Positions 8,121 through 17,608 are shown, numbered from the stretch's first letter. The stretch is 64,000 nt of DNA from Halomonas maura (GCF_030409305.1 NZ_JAUFPQ010000013.1:186001-250000), one strand, 5' to 3'. The notes: generated by a model not told the origin, from the letters alone. Numbers and translations: made by a program.

Positions 8121-10190
8121 TCATCCCAGCAGCGAGCGCAGTCCGGCGATGGCGTCCTTGCCGCGGGCCTGCTTCTTCTCCGGGTCCTCGCGGTCGGCGC
8201 GCCCCTCCCACTCCAGGGCATCCTCGGGCAGCTCGTCGAGGAAGCGGCTGGGCGTGCAGTCCATCAGCTCGCCATAGGCCTTGCGCTGGCGGGCCAGGGT
8301 CAGGGTCAGGGTGCGCCGTGCCCGGGTGATCCCCACGTAGGCCAGGCGACGCTCCTCCTCCACCGTCCCCACCTCGATGGCATTGCGGTGGGGCAGCAGC
8401 TCCTCCTCGAGGCCCATCAGGTAGACATGGGGGAACTCGAGGCCCTTGGAGGCGTGCATGGTCAGCAGCTGGACGCGGTCGGAGTCGTCCTCCTCGGCCT
8501 GCTGCTCGAGGATGTCGCGCAGCACCAGCCGCGAGATGGCCGACTCCACGTCGTCGGTCTCGGTCGCGGTGCTCGCCGTGGCCTCCTCCGCCCGCTCGTC
8601 GGGATCGGCCTGCATCGACTTCTCGAGCTGGTCGATCAGCGTCCAGACGTTGGCCATGCGCCGTTCGGCGATGGTCGGGGCGCTGGCGTTCTGGTAGAGC
8701 CAGGCCTCGTAGTCCATGTCGCGCAGCATCTCGCGGATCGCGGCGAGGGCATCGCCGCCATCCATGCGCCGGCGCACGCCATCGATAAAGTGGGTAAACC
8801 TCCCCAGCCGTTCGACGGCTCTGACCGGCAGCTGCTCGGCCAGCCCCAGCTCGTGGCAGGCGGCGAACAGCGAGGCGCCGCGCTCGGTGGCGTAGTTGGC
8901 CAGCTTCTCCAGGGTGCCGGGACCGATCTCGCGGCGTGGCACGTTGACGATGCGCAGGAAGGCGTTGTCGTCGGCCGGGTTGATCAGCAGCCGCAGGTAG
9001 GCCATGGCGTCCTTGATCTCGCCCCGGGAGAAGAAGGAGGTGCCCCCGGAGAGCTTGTAGGGCACCTGGTAGTGCTGCAGCTTGAGCTCGAGCAGCCGAG
9101 CCTGGAAGTTGCCGCGGTAGAGCACCGCGAAGTCGCGCCACTCGGCACGCTCCTTGATGCGCCGGGTGAGGATCTCGCTGGCCACCCGCTCGGCCTCGGC
9201 CTCCTCGTGCCGGTTGACCACCACGCGGATCGCCTCGCCCTGGCCCATGTCCGACCACAGGGTCTTGTCGTAGACGTGGGGGTTGTTGGCGATCAGGGTG
9301 TTGGCGGCACGCAGGATGGTGCCGGTGGAGCGGTAGTTCTGCTCGAGCTTGATGACGTTGAGCCGCGGGAAGTCCTCGCCCAGGGTCACCAGGTTCTCGG
9401 GGCGCGCGCCACGCCAGGCATAGATCGACTGGTCGTCGTCGCCCACCACGGTGAAGGTCTGGCGCTCGGCCATCAGCATGCGCACCAGCTGGTACTGGCT
9501 GACGTTGGTGTCCTGGTACTCGTCCACCAGCATGTAGTGGATCTTGCGCCGCCAGCGGGCCAGGGCCTCGGGATCGTCGCGCAGCAGGGTCACCGGCAGC
9601 AGGATCAGGTCGTCGAAGTCCACCGCGTTGTAGGCCTTGAGGTGGCGCACATAGGCCTCGTAGACCCGCGCGGCGAACTGCTCGCTGTCGTCGGCGGCAT
9701 GCGACAGCGCCTGTCCCGGCAGCACCAGGTCGTTCTTCCAGTTGGAGATGGCCGCCTGCACCTGGTTGATCGCCTCGGCGTCGACCTGGGCGTCCTTGTT
9801 CATCAGGTCGCGCAGCAGCGCCTTGGCGTCCTCGGGGTCGAACAGCGAGAAGCCGGGCTTGTAGCCCAGCGCCTTGAGCTCGCCGCGGATGATGTTGAGC
9901 CCCAGGGTGTGGAAGGTGGAGACGGTGAGGCCGTGGCCCTCGCGGCCCTGGAGCATCTGGCCCACGCGCTCCTTCATCTCCCGGGCGGCCTTGTTGGTGA
10001 AGGTCACCGCGGCGATGCGCCGGGCGCTCATGCCGCACTCCTGGACCAGGTAGGCGATCTTGGTGGTGATCACGCTGGTCTTGCCGGAGCCGGCGCCGGC
10101 CAGCACCAGGCAGGGCCCGTCGATGGCGCGCACGGCCTGCTGCTGGCGGGGATTGAGCTTGGCGAGGCGACTGGCGATGCTGGGGGTCAT
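8121..10190 (-). CDS. rep: ATP-dependent DNA helicase Rep
   Basis: Superfamily 1A 3'-5' helicase, 689 aa (E. coli Rep 673). Motif I is AGAGSGKT at 31-38; [57 protein letters not shown] and [11 protein letters not shown] follow in family order. It clears protein roadblocks ahead of the replication fork. The [11 protein letters not shown] context and the early end after the SF1 core (no UvrD-like Tudor C-terminus) separate it from the uvrD at 44900. Its ATG overlaps the trmL stop by four bases, so the two are cotranscribed. Confidence 0.95.
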   Translation of the reverse strand: MTPSIASRLAKLNPRQQQAVRAIDGPCLVLAGAGSGKTSVITTKIAYLVQECGMSARRIAAVTFTNKAAREMKERVGQMLQGREGHGLTVSTFHTLGLNIIRGELKALGYKPGFSLFDPEDAKALLRDLMNKDAQVDAEAINQVQAAISNWKNDLVLPGQALSHAADDSEQFAARVYEAYVRHLKAYNAVDFDDLILLPVTLLRDDPEALARWRRKIHYMLVDEYQDTNVSQYQLVRMLMAERQTFTVVGDDDQSIYAWRGARPENLVTLGEDFPRLNVIKLEQNYRSTGTILRAANTLIANNPHVYDKTLWSDMGQGEAIRVVVNRHEEAEAERVASEILTRRIKERAEWRDFAVLYRGNFQARLLELKLQHYQVPYKLSGGTSFFSRGEIKDAMAYLRLLINPADDNAFLRIVNVPRREIGPGTLEKLANYATERGASLFAACHELGLAEQLPVRAVERLGRFTHFIDGVRRRMDGGDALAAIREMLRDMDYEAWLYQNASAPTIAERRMANVWTLIDQLEKSMQADPDERAEEATASTATETDDVESAISRLVLRDILEQQAEEDDSDRVQLLTMHASKGLEFPHVYLMGLEEELLPHRNAIEVGTVEEERRLAYVGITRARRTLTLTLARQRKAYGELMDCTPSRFLDELPEDALEWEGRADREDPEKKQARGKDAIAGLRSLLG

Positions 10191-10729
10191 TCGAACTCCC
10201 TCGGTTCGGCGGCGGGCTCACTGTCGATGTCCGGATAACCGGCCCCCGGATGGCCGGCCCCCGGATGGCCGGCCCCCACGAAGTCGAGCTGGCGCCAGGC
10301 CTCATAGACCACCACCGCACAGGCATTGGACAGGTTCAGGCTGCGGCTTTCCGCCAGCATGGGGATGCGCAGACGCTGCGCCTCGGGCAGGGCATCGAGC
10401 AGCGCCTGGGGCAGGCCGCGGGTCTCGGGGCCGAACACCAGGGCGTCGCCCTCGCGGTAGCTCGGGGTGTGGTAGCCGGTGCGCCCGCGGGTCGAGACGG
10501 CGAAGACCCGGCCAGGTGCCACGGCATCGAGAAAGGCCGCCCAGTCGCGATGCACCCGCACCCGGGCCCACTCATGGTAGTCGAGGCCGGCACGGCGCAG
10601 CCGCTTGTCGTCCAGGCTGAAACCCAGCGGCTCGATCAGGTGCAGCCGGAAGCCGGTGTTGGCGCACAGCCGGATCAGGTTGCCGGTGTTGGGCGGGATC
10701 TCGGGCTGGTAGAGCACCACGTCGAGCAT
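10187..10729 (-). CDS. trmL: tRNA (cytidine(34)-2'-O)-methyltransferase TrmL
   Basis: SPOUT-class methyltransferase that modifies the wobble base of tRNA-Leu. The family signatures are seen: [21 protein letters not shown] at the start, [11 protein letters not shown] in the middle and [18 protein letters not shown] in the knot. At 180 aa it is about 23 residues longer than usual. The extra C-terminus contains [15 protein letters not shown], made by a 15-bp DNA repeat (10233-10277). ATG 10729 follows AGGAG at six bases; two preceding TTG codons are not needed. Confidence 0.93.
   Translation of the reverse strand: MLDVVLYQPEIPPNTGNLIRLCANTGFRLHLIEPLGFSLDDKRLRRAGLDYHEWARVRVHRDWAAFLDAVAPGRVFAVSTRGRTGYHTPSYREGDALVFGPETRGLPQALLDALPEAQRLRIPMLAESRSLNLSNACAVVVYEAWRQLDFVGAGHPGAGHPGAGYPDIDSEPAAEPREFE
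10233..10277. repeat. 15-bp in-frame tandem repeat in the 3' end of trmL
   Basis: Three copies of GGATGGCCGGCCCCC (the first with AA in place of GG). Each adds five residues ([10 protein letters not shown]) to TrmL beyond the conserved fold, so copy-number change keeps the frame and does not disturb the coupled rep start. Confidence 0.9.
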
Positions 10730-10762
10730 CAACAACTCCTGATATACTACGCCGACAACGCA

Positions 10763-10786
10763 CTCGGGCCCCGCATGGGGCCCGAG
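10763..10786 (-). terminator. Hairpin after pyrE (possible terminator)
   Basis: CTCGGGCCCC-GCAT-GGGGCCCGAG, a 10-bp perfect stem between pyrE and trmL. The following bases on the minus strand (TGCGTTGT) are a weak U tract, so it may terminate only partly and let pyrE transcription reach trmL-rep. Confidence 0.5.
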
Positions 10787-10831
10787 AAACCGGCTCGGCG
10801 ATTCGTCACGCCCCCCGGGCGCAGAGACCGC

Positions 10832-11524
10832 TCAGCGCTCGGCCACGCCGTAGCGATCGCGATAGGCGCGGATGGCCTCGGCATGGCCGCTCAGTTCGTC
10901 GCCGGCATGCACCTCGAGGTACTCGAGCACCATGTCCAGGGTGACGATGCTGATCACCGGCATGCCGTAGGCCGCCTCGACCTGCTGGATGGCGCTGCGC
11001 GGGTCGGCGTCGTCGCCGCCGCGCTCCTGGCGGTCCAGGGCCACCACCACCCCGCCGGCACTGGCGCCGGCGGCGTCTATCAGCCCCATCACCTCGCGGA
11101 TGGCGGTGCCGGCGGTGATGACGTCATCGACGATCAGGATACGCCCGGCCAGCGCGGCGCCGACGATGTTGCCGCCCTCGCCGTGGGCCTTGGCCTCCTT
11201 GCGGTTGAACGCATAGGGCAGGTCGCGGTCATGATGGTCGGCCAGGGCCACGGCGGTGGTGGCGGCCAGGGGGATGCCCTTGTAGGCCGGACCGAACAGC
11301 ACCTCGGCCTCGAGGCCGCTGTCGGCGATGGCCTGGGCGTAGAAGCGGCCCAGCGCCGCCAGGGCACGACCGGTCTTGAACAGGCCGGCATTGAAGAAAT
11401 AGGGGCTGACCCGGCCGGATTTCAGGGTGAACTCGCCGAAGCGCAGCACGCCCTGCTCGATGGCGAATTCGATGAATGCCTGCTGGTAGGGTTGCAGGGA
11501 CGATGCAACGCGCTGATCCGCCAC
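10832..11524 (-). CDS. pyrE: Orotate phosphoribosyltransferase
   Basis: Orotate + PRPP to OMP, de novo pyrimidine synthesis. The sequence is close to the enterobacterial enzyme ([21 protein letters not shown], FNRKEAKxHGEGGN). The PRPP loop [13 protein letters not shown] is clear. GTG 11524 is chosen because AGGAGG lies just upstream and homology begins at [12 protein letters not shown]; the ATG at 11566 would extend the protein across that ribosome site. Length 230 aa. It is divergent from the Crc-like gene, as in pseudomonads. Confidence 0.95.
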   Translation of the reverse strand: MADQRVASSLQPYQQAFIEFAIEQGVLRFGEFTLKSGRVSPYFFNAGLFKTGRALAALGRFYAQAIADSGLEAEVLFGPAYKGIPLAATTAVALADHHDRDLPYAFNRKEAKAHGEGGNIVGAALAGRILIVDDVITAGTAIREVMGLIDAAGASAGGVVVALDRQERGGDDADPRSAIQQVEAAYGMPVISIVTLDMVLEYLEVHAGDELSGHAEAIRAYRDRYGVAER

Positions 11525-11564
11525 GGAGCCTCCTATCACGTTTATCGACTGACGCCATTTACCC

Positions 11565-11588
11565 AAACGTCGAAACGTCGGGTATCAT
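11565..11588 (+). promoter_or_regulatory. Candidate promoter and direct repeat between pyrE and the Crc-like gene
   Basis: The 91-base gap holds a tandem AAACGTCG x2 (11565-11580) followed by TATCAT (11583-11588), a plausible -10 for the Crc-like gene. The -35 (TTTACC at 11558) is 19 bases away and imperfect. The repeat could bind a regulator. Confidence 0.3.
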
Positions 11589-11615
11589 ACACGCGCGACG
11601 CAAAAGGGACCATGT

Positions 11616-12383
11616 ATGAAAATCGCCACCATCAATGTCAACGGCATCCGCGAGGCCGTCGGTCGAGGTTTCCTCGACTGGCTGGCCAACCAGGATGCCG
11701 ACGTCGTCTGCGTGCAGAACCTCAAGGCCAAGAGTTTCGAGCTCGACGACAGCATCCTCTACCCGGAAGGCTACGAGGGCTACTTCCTCGACGCCGAGCA
11801 GGACGGCGTCTCGGGCGTCGGCATCTACTGCCGCAAGATTCCCAAGGCGATCATGTATGGCCTGGGCTTCCCGCAGTGCGACCATGAGGCGCGCTTCCTG
11901 CAGGCCGACTACGACCGCTTCAGCATCGCCAGCTTCCTGATGCCCGACGGCAGCGACCCGGCCGCCAAGCAGAGCTTCATGGCCCAGTATCAGGAATATC
12001 TGGCCAAGATGGCCCGCAAGCGCCGCGAGTACATCATCTGTGGCACCTGGCATATCGCCCACAAGACCATCGACCTCGAGAACTGGGCCGACAACCAGAC
12101 CACCCCCGGCTTCAAGCCCGAGGAGCGCGCCTGGATGGACCAGGTGCTCGGCCCGACCGGCTTCATCGACACCTTCCGCGAGATCAACCGCGATGCCGGC
12201 GAGTACAGCTGGTGGCCGGCGCTGGACCAGGACCAGCCTCGGGAGCGCCAGGAAGGCTGGCGGATCGACTACCAGCTGGTCGGCCCCAACTTCCGCCGCC
12301 ACGTGGTGGACGCCTGGATCGATTACGACGCGACCTTCTCCGAATACGCGCCGCTGATCGTCGAGTACGACCTGACGCTTTGA
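11616..12383 (+). CDS. crc: Crc-like catabolite repression control protein (inactive exonuclease III fold)
   Basis: 255-aa endonuclease/exonuclease/phosphatase-fold protein. The fold is clear (MKIATINVNGIR at the start, SSW-like GEYSWWP near 195-201), but the catalytic positions of ExoIII are replaced. The active-site Glu after VQ is Asn35, the CGDxN pair is Gly-Thr144-Trp-His146 (CGTWHIAH), and the C-terminal SDH is Ser-Glu243-Tyr244. This parallels Pseudomonas Crc, which has CGSLYVAH and no nuclease activity, and the pyrE-crc-rph order is the same. Crc acts with Hfq to repress translation of catabolic mRNAs. Alternative: an active nuclease with unusual residues, unlikely. Confidence 0.82.
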   Translation: MKIATINVNGIREAVGRGFLDWLANQDADVVCVQNLKAKSFELDDSILYPEGYEGYFLDAEQDGVSGVGIYCRKIPKAIMYGLGFPQCDHEARFLQADYDRFSIASFLMPDGSDPAAKQSFMAQYQEYLAKMARKRREYIICGTWHIAHKTIDLENWADNQTTPGFKPEERAWMDQVLGPTGFIDTFREINRDAGEYSWWPALDQDQPRERQEGWRIDYQLVGPNFRRHVVDAWIDYDATFSEYAPLIVEYDLTL

Positions 12384-12416
12384 TCGCCGTCCCTTCGTCG
12401 CCGTTGCCTCCGCGGC

Positions 12417-12453
12417 AACGCAACACGCCGGCCTAGCGCCGGCGTGTTGCGTT
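12417..12453. terminator. Bidirectional terminator between crc and rph
   Basis: Perfect 16-bp inverted repeat (AACGCAACACGCCGGC and its complement) with loop CTAGC, placed between the convergent crc and rph. Short T or A stretches flank it only weakly. Confidence 0.6.
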
Positions 12454-12478
12454 AGGGAAACCCTGAAGAACGTATCCC

Positions 12479-13216
12479 TCAGGCGCGGATCCCCAGCGCC
12501 TCTCGCTGGTGGGCGAACAGCTCGGCGCCGGCCCGCTCGGCGAGGTCGAGCATGGCATCGAGCGCCTCGCGGCTGTAGGTGCCGGACTCGGCGGTGCCCT
12601 GCACCTCGATCAGCCCGCCGCCCTCGGCCATCACCACGTTCATGTCGGTGTCGGCGCGGGAGTCCTCCGGATAGTCCAGGTCGACCACCGGCACCCCCTT
12701 GAACAGCCCCACCGACACCGAGCTGACCAGCTGGTGGAAGGGATCGCCCTTGATCAGCTTCTCGCGCTGCAGGTAGCGGATGGCATCGATCAGCGCCACG
12801 CAGCCGCCGGTGATGGCCGCGGTGCGGGTGCCACCATCGGCCTGGATGACGTCGCAGTCCACGGTGATGGTGAACTCGCCGAGCTTCTTGAGGTTCACCA
12901 CGGCCCGCAGCGAGCGGCCGATCAGCCGCTGGATCTCCAGCGTCCGGCCGCCCTGCTTGCCCCGCGAGGCCTCGCGACCACCGCGGGTGTGGGTCGCCCG
13001 GGGCAGCATGCCGTACTCGGCGGTGACCCAGCCCTGCTTCTTGCCGCGCAGCCAGCGCGGCACCCCGGCCTCGACGCTGGCGTTGCACAGCACGCGGGTG
13101 TCACCGAATTCCACCAGCACCGATCCCTCGGCATGACGGGTGTAATCGCGGGTCAGGCGAATGTCGCGGGGCTGGTCGGGGGCGCGTCCGCTGGGACGCC
13201 GGATGTCCGAGGACAT
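12479..13216 (-). CDS. rph: Ribonuclease PH
   Basis: Phosphate-dependent 3'-5' exoribonuclease that trims tRNA 3' ends. 245 aa. Family features: [13 protein letters not shown] at the start, [41 protein letters not shown] region, RSLRAVV, and the phosphate/metal site [14 protein letters not shown] and [20 protein letters not shown] 13216 follows AGAGG; an in-frame ATG at 13258 would add 14 residues without a ribosome site. It is divergent from yicC as in most gammaproteobacteria. Confidence 0.96.
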   Translation of the reverse strand: MSSDIRRPSGRAPDQPRDIRLTRDYTRHAEGSVLVEFGDTRVLCNASVEAGVPRWLRGKKQGWVTAEYGMLPRATHTRGGREASRGKQGGRTLEIQRLIGRSLRAVVNLKKLGEFTITVDCDVIQADGGTRTAAITGGCVALIDAIRYLQREKLIKGDPFHQLVSSVSVGLFKGVPVVDLDYPEDSRADTDMNVVMAEGGGLIEVQGTAESGTYSREALDAMLDLAERAGAELFAHQREALGIRA

Positions 13217-13326
13217 GGCACCTCTCTCGAAGTCGGGAATGGATGGATTGGTCGCCATTCTACACGGTCTGCCGGCAGAATCGTTTACACTGCCTGAGCA
13301 ATCGCCTGCGCATCAGGAGCCCTCCG

Positions 13327-14190
13327 ATGGTCCACAGCATGACGGCCTTTTCGCGGCAGGACCGCGACGCCGACTGGGGCCGGCTGCAGCTCGAGCTGCG
13401 CTCGGTCAACCAGCGCTATCTCGAACCCCATTTCCGCCTGCCGGAGCCCCTTCGCGACCTGGAGCCCGTCTTCCGCGACGCCCTGCGCGGTCGCCTGGCC
13501 CGCGGCAAGGTGGAGTGCCTGCTGCGCTTCGATTCCGCCGACGGCGACAGCGGCCTGGCCGTCAACCGCCCGCGCCTGGAGGCCCTGGCCGCCGCCCTCG
13601 GCGAGGTGCGCGAGACCCTTCCCACGGCCGCCATGCCCGACGCCCTGGCACTGCTCGACCACCCCGGCGTGCTGGAGACGCCGGGGCCGGACATGGAGGC
13701 CATCAAGGCCGAGGCCAGGGCGCTGTTCGGCGCCGCCCTGGACGACCTGATCGCCGGGCGCGCTCGGGAGGGCGAGCAGCTCGCCGAGCTGATTCGCGAG
13801 CGTCTCGCGGCGATCCGCGTCCAGGTGGCCGAGGTCCGCCGGCTGATGCCGGAGATCCTCGAGCGCCAGCGCCGCCAGCTGCTCGAGCGCCTGGCCGAGA
13901 TGCGCACCGAGCTCGATCCCCAGCGCCTGGAGGCCGAGCTGGTGCTGCTGGCCCAGAAGGCCGACGTGGCCGAGGAACTCGATCGCCTGGAGACCCATGT
14001 TCTCGAGGTGGAGCGTCAGCTCAAGCAGAAGGGCCCGATCGGCCGGCGCCTCGACTTCCTGATGCAGGAACTCAACCGCGAGGCCAACACCCTGTCGTCG
14101 AAGTCGGTGGTCGCCGAGTCGACCCGCTGCGCCGTGGAGCTCAAGGTGCTGATCGAGCAGATGCGCGAGCAGATCCAGAACATCGAGTAG
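13327..14190 (+). CDS. yicC: YicC/YloC family endoribonuclease
   Basis: 287-aa protein with the YicC N-terminal signature MxxSMTAFSRQ...ELRSVNQRYLEPHFRLPE and the C-terminal DUF1732 part (ELVLLAQKADVAEELDRLETH, KGPIGRRLDFLMQELNREANTL, KVLIEQMREQIQNIE). The family was recently described as an endoribonuclease acting in RNA decay. ATG 13327 follows AGGAG; an earlier ATG (13243) would overlap the rph promoter side. The next gene starts six bases downstream, so the kinase gene may be read on the same transcript. Confidence 0.94.
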   Translation: MVHSMTAFSRQDRDADWGRLQLELRSVNQRYLEPHFRLPEPLRDLEPVFRDALRGRLARGKVECLLRFDSADGDSGLAVNRPRLEALAAALGEVRETLPTAAMPDALALLDHPGVLETPGPDMEAIKAEARALFGAALDDLIAGRAREGEQLAELIRERLAAIRVQVAEVRRLMPEILERQRRQLLERLAEMRTELDPQRLEAELVLLAQKADVAEELDRLETHVLEVERQLKQKGPIGRRLDFLMQELNREANTLSSKSVVAESTRCAVELKVLIEQMREQIQNIE

Positions 14191-14196
14191 GCGCGC

Positions 14197-15984
14197 ATGA
14201 TCGTGACGTCGAGTGCACCTCCCTTCCCTGGCGTGCCCCGCCTGCTGGCCCGGCTGGCGGCGATCCTGGTGCTCGCCGGCCTCGTCGCGGCGCCCGCTAC
14301 CGGCTGGGCACAGCCGAGTGCCGGCGTGGCCCCCGACAACGCAGAGCGGCTGATCGTGGTCGGCGGCGACCACTACCACCCGCCCTACGAGTTCCTCGAC
14401 GAGGACGGTCGCCCCGCCGGCTACAACGTCGAGCTGACCCGGGCCATCGCCGAGGTGATGGGCATCGAGGTGCGCATCGAGCTGGGCCCCTGGAGCGAGA
14501 TGCGCCGCCGGCTGGAAACCGGCGAGATCGATGTCCTGCAGGGCATGTCCTACTCCGAGGGCCGCGACGCCAGCTTCGACTTCGCCCCGCCCCACGCCAT
14601 CGTCCACCAGTCGATCTTCGCCCGCCGCGGCACGCCGCCCGTGGCACGCCTGGAGGAGCTGGCGGGCCAGGAGGTGATCGTGCAGCGCGGCGACATCATG
14701 CAGGACCTGCTGATCGAGCGAGAGGTGGGCGCCGAGCTGTTCCCCACCGATACCCATGCCGACGCGCTGCGCGCCCTCGCCGCCGGCCAGCACGACTACG
14801 CCCTGGTGGCCAACCTGCCGGCACTGTATCTCAGCCGCGAGCTGGGGCTGACCAACCTGGTGCCGGTCGCCCGCCCCTTCTCGCTGCGCTACGGCTATGC
14901 GGTGAAGGAGGGCAACGCCGACGTGCTGGCCCAGTTCAGCGAGGGCCTGGCGATCCTCAAGAACACCGGCCGTCACCAGGCCATCTACGACAAGTGGCTG
15001 GGGCCGCTGGAGCAGGGGGAGGGCCTGCCGTGGAAGCGGCTGGGCCTGATCGGGGCCATCGCCTCGGCGCTGCTGCTGCTGATTCTCGGCGGCATCGTGA
15101 TCTGGAACCGCCTGCTCAAGCGCGAGGTGGCGAGCCGCACCGAGGAGCTGCGCCGCCAGCAGCAGCAGCTGATCCAGGCCGACAAGATGACCTCGCTGGG
15201 TATCCTGGTCTCCGGTGTCGCCCACGAGATCAACAACCCCAGCAGCCTGCTGCTGCTCAACCTGCCGGTGCTGCGGGAGGCCTACGACGATGCCCGCCCC
15301 ATTCTCGAGGCACACTATCGCCAGCACGGCGACTTCCCGCTCGGCGGGCTGCCCTACTCGCGCATGCGCGACGAGATTCCCTCCATGCTCGACGAGATGC
15401 TGGAGGGCACCCAGCGCATCAAGCGGATCGTCGGCGACCTCAAGGACTTCGCCCGGCAGGGCAGTGCCGAGCTCGGCGAGCGCCTCGACCTCAACGAAGT
15501 GGTCAGGACGGCGGTGCGCCTGGTCGACAACTCGATCCGCAAGGCCACCGACCGCTTCGAGACGCGCTACGCCGAGGACCTGCCCGCCGTACAGGGCAAC
15601 GGCCAGCGCATCGAGCAGGTGGTGATCAACCTGGTGCTGAACGCCTGCCAGGCCCTCGAGGGTCGCGCTCAGGGCATCCGCCTGACGACCCGTCAGCATC
15701 CCGGCGACGGGACCGTGACCCTGGAGGTGCGAGACGAGGGACGGGGCATCGATCCCGAGGCGATCAACCGACTGACGGACCCCTTCTTCACCACCCGGCG
15801 CGAGTGCGGCGGCACCGGCCTGGGGCTCTCCGTCTCCGCCGGCATCGTCCGCGAGCACCAGGGCCAGCTCGCCTTCGCTTCGCGACCCGGCGCAGGCACG
15901 ACCGCCACCCTGGCGCTGCCCGCGGCCCCGGCACGCGACGAGCTGCCGACGACCGTCACCACCTGGACGCAAGCTGAGCGATGA
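14197..15984 (+). CDS. Hybrid sensor histidine kinase with periplasmic amino-acid-binding (SBP_bac_3) domain
   Basis: 595 aa. The signal/anchor region is at 18-38. A type-3 solute-binding domain spans about 52-268 (VVGGDHYHPPYEFLDEDGRPAGYNVEL, LETGEIDVLQGMSYSEGRDASFDFAPP). A transmembrane helix (282-303) and a Gln-rich linker lead to a dimerisation domain with phospho-accepting His343 in SGVAHEINNP. The ATPase domain has N box VINLVLNACQ and G boxes DEGRGID and GGTGLGLSVS. Such SBP domains usually bind amino acids, so the kinase probably senses an external amino acid directly. Its stop overlaps the regulator start (ATGA). The start has no clear ribosome site and may depend on yicC translation. 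Confidence 0.9.
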   Translation: MIVTSSAPPFPGVPRLLARLAAILVLAGLVAAPATGWAQPSAGVAPDNAERLIVVGGDHYHPPYEFLDEDGRPAGYNVELTRAIAEVMGIEVRIELGPWSEMRRRLETGEIDVLQGMSYSEGRDASFDFAPPHAIVHQSIFARRGTPPVARLEELAGQEVIVQRGDIMQDLLIEREVGAELFPTDTHADALRALAAGQHDYALVANLPALYLSRELGLTNLVPVARPFSLRYGYAVKEGNADVLAQFSEGLAILKNTGRHQAIYDKWLGPLEQGEGLPWKRLGLIGAIASALLLLILGGIVIWNRLLKREVASRTEELRRQQQQLIQADKMTSLGILVSGVAHEINNPSSLLLLNLPVLREAYDDARPILEAHYRQHGDFPLGGLPYSRMRDEIPSMLDEMLEGTQRIKRIVGDLKDFARQGSAELGERLDLNEVVRTAVRLVDNSIRKATDRFETRYAEDLPAVQGNGQRIEQVVINLVLNACQALEGRAQGIRLTTRQHPGDGTVTLEVRDEGRGIDPEAINRLTDPFFTTRRECGGTGLGLSVSAGIVREHQGQLAFASRPGAGTTATLALPAAPARDELPTTVTTWTQAER

Positions 15985-17414
15985 GCATGAATCCCTATCC
16001 CGCCTTCGGCCTCCTGCTGGTCGATGACGAACCCTCCTTCCTGCGCAGCCTGAGCATTACCCTGGAACGCAGCGGCGGCATCACCAACCTCCACCGCTGC
16101 CAGGACAGCCGCGAGGTGATGGATATCCTGGCCCGGGAGAACATCGGCCTGGTGACCCTGGACCTCACCATGCCCCACCTGTCGGGGGAGGAGCTGCTTG
16201 GCCGCATCGTCGAGGAGCACCCGGACGTCGGGGTCATCGTGATCAGCGGCCTGAACCAGGTGGAGAGCGCGGTGACCTGCATCAAGCTCGGCGCCTTCGA
16301 CTACTTCGTCAAGACCGACGAGCAGGACCGGCTGATCGAGGGCATCAAGCGCGCCATCCGGCTTCAGGAGCTGCGCCACGAGAACCAGGAGCTGCGCAGG
16401 CGCTTCCTCAACGATACCCTCGAGCACCCCGAGGCCTTCGGCCATGTCATCAGCGCCGACAAGGCCATGCGCTCGGTCTTCCAGTACCTCGAGTCGGTGG
16501 CCCCCTCCAGCCAGCCGCTGCTGATCGGCGGGGAGAGCGGCGTCGGCAAGGAGTTGATCGCCCGGGCGGCCCACGCCCTGAGCGGCCGCCAGGGCCCGCT
16601 GGTCTGTGTCAACGTGGCGGGGCTCGATGACAACGTCTTCGCCGACACCCTGTTCGGCCACCAGCGCGGGGCCTTCACCGGCGCCGACCAGGCCCGCGCC
16701 GGCATGATCGAGCAGGCGGCGGACGGTACCCTCTTCCTCGACGAGATCGGCGACCTCAGCCCGGCCTCCCAGGTCAAGCTGCTGCGGCTGCTGCAGGAGG
16801 GCGAGTACTACCCCCTGGGCAGTGACCGGCCCAGGCGGATGCGCGCGCGCATCGTCGTGGCCACCCACCATGACCTCGACGCGCGCCAGCGGGCGGGGAC
16901 CTTTCGCAAGGACCTCTACTACCGGCTGCGTACTCACCAGGTCCATATCCCCCCGCTGCGCCGGCGCAAGGGGGACATCCCGCTGCTGCTGGATCACTTC
17001 CTCGCCGAGGCCGCCGACGACCTCGGCAAGTCCCCGCCGACCTATCCCCCCGAGCTGCCGGTGCTGCTGGCCAACTACGACTTCCCGGGCAACGTGCGGG
17101 AGCTGCGCGCCATGGCCTACGATGCCATGAGCGTCCACCGCTCGCGGACACTGTCCATGGAGGTGTTCAAGCGGGCCATCACTCCGTCGCTGGCGCCCCC
17201 CGCGCCGGCGGATGGCGGCCGGGAAGAGCGCGCGGTGTTCGCCCCGGACGAGCCCCTGCCGACGCTGCACGAGGTCGCCGATCTGCTGGTGCACGAGGCC
17301 ATGCGTCGCGCCGAGGGCAATCAGTCGATCGCCTCCCGGCTGCTGGGCATCTCCCAGCCGGCGCTGAGCAAGCGGCTGAAGAAGCTGCGCGAAACGGGAC
17401 CGGAACCCCTATAA
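15981..17414 (+). CDS. NtrC-family sigma54-dependent response regulator
   Basis: 477 aa. The receiver domain has acidic pair D15-D16, phospho-acceptor Asp61 (VTLDLTMP) and Lys111. The AAA+ domain has Walker A GESGVGKE (184-191), sigma54-contact loop GAFTGA (230-235) and Walker B LFLDEIGDL (251-259). A Fis-type helix-turn-helix is at the C-terminus (NQSIASRLLGISQPALSKRL). All activator residues are intact. It is coupled to the kinase by a four-base overlap and followed, 180 bases past its stop, by a consensus sigma54 promoter, so the target is almost certainly the adjacent symporter gene. Confidence 0.93.
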   Translation: MSMNPYPAFGLLLVDDEPSFLRSLSITLERSGGITNLHRCQDSREVMDILARENIGLVTLDLTMPHLSGEELLGRIVEEHPDVGVIVISGLNQVESAVTCIKLGAFDYFVKTDEQDRLIEGIKRAIRLQELRHENQELRRRFLNDTLEHPEAFGHVISADKAMRSVFQYLESVAPSSQPLLIGGESGVGKELIARAAHALSGRQGPLVCVNVAGLDDNVFADTLFGHQRGAFTGADQARAGMIEQAADGTLFLDEIGDLSPASQVKLLRLLQEGEYYPLGSDRPRRMRARIVVATHHDLDARQRAGTFRKDLYYRLRTHQVHIPPLRRRKGDIPLLLDHFLAEAADDLGKSPPTYPPELPVLLANYDFPGNVRELRAMAYDAMSVHRSRTLSMEVFKRAITPSLAPPAPADGGREERAVFAPDEPLPTLHEVADLLVHEAMRRAEGNQSIASRLLGISQPALSKRLKKLRETGPEPL

Positions 17415-17519
17415 CCTCCAGGCGACTATAACCCAGATTATACTCCCGGATAATCCTATTAATTTCAGATAGTTAAATATTTCACCCCGGCTCGAGTCGC
17501 CCCAAGGGTTATAGCCCTT
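17409..17519. promoter_or_regulatory. Candidate upstream activator sites for the NtrC-type regulator
   Basis: The octamer CTATAACC occurs three times: 17409-17416 (overlapping the regulator stop codon), 17426-17433, and inverted at 17507-17514. The inverted copy sits in a 16-base dyad AAGGG-T-TATA-G-CCCTT (17504-17519). They lie 80-185 bases upstream of the sigma54 promoter, the usual distance for enhancer sites. The spacer 17450-17485 is markedly AT-rich and could bend. Confidence 0.5.
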
Positions 17520-17591
17520 CGCCCCCGCTCGTTGATGCACGATCCGCCAATAATACTCGATAAAACAATGATCTAACGGAAACTTCACCAT

Positions 17592-17608
17592 CTGGCACGC
17601 GCCTTGCT
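17592..17608 (+). promoter_or_regulatory. Sigma54 (-24/-12) promoter of the alanine symporter gene
   Basis: CTGGCACGCGCCTTGCT matches the consensus YTGGCACGNNNNTTGCW at every defined base, including GG and GC at the correct spacing. It lies 142 bases before the symporter ATG; transcription should start near 17619 and make a leader of about 130 bases. Confidence 0.9.
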
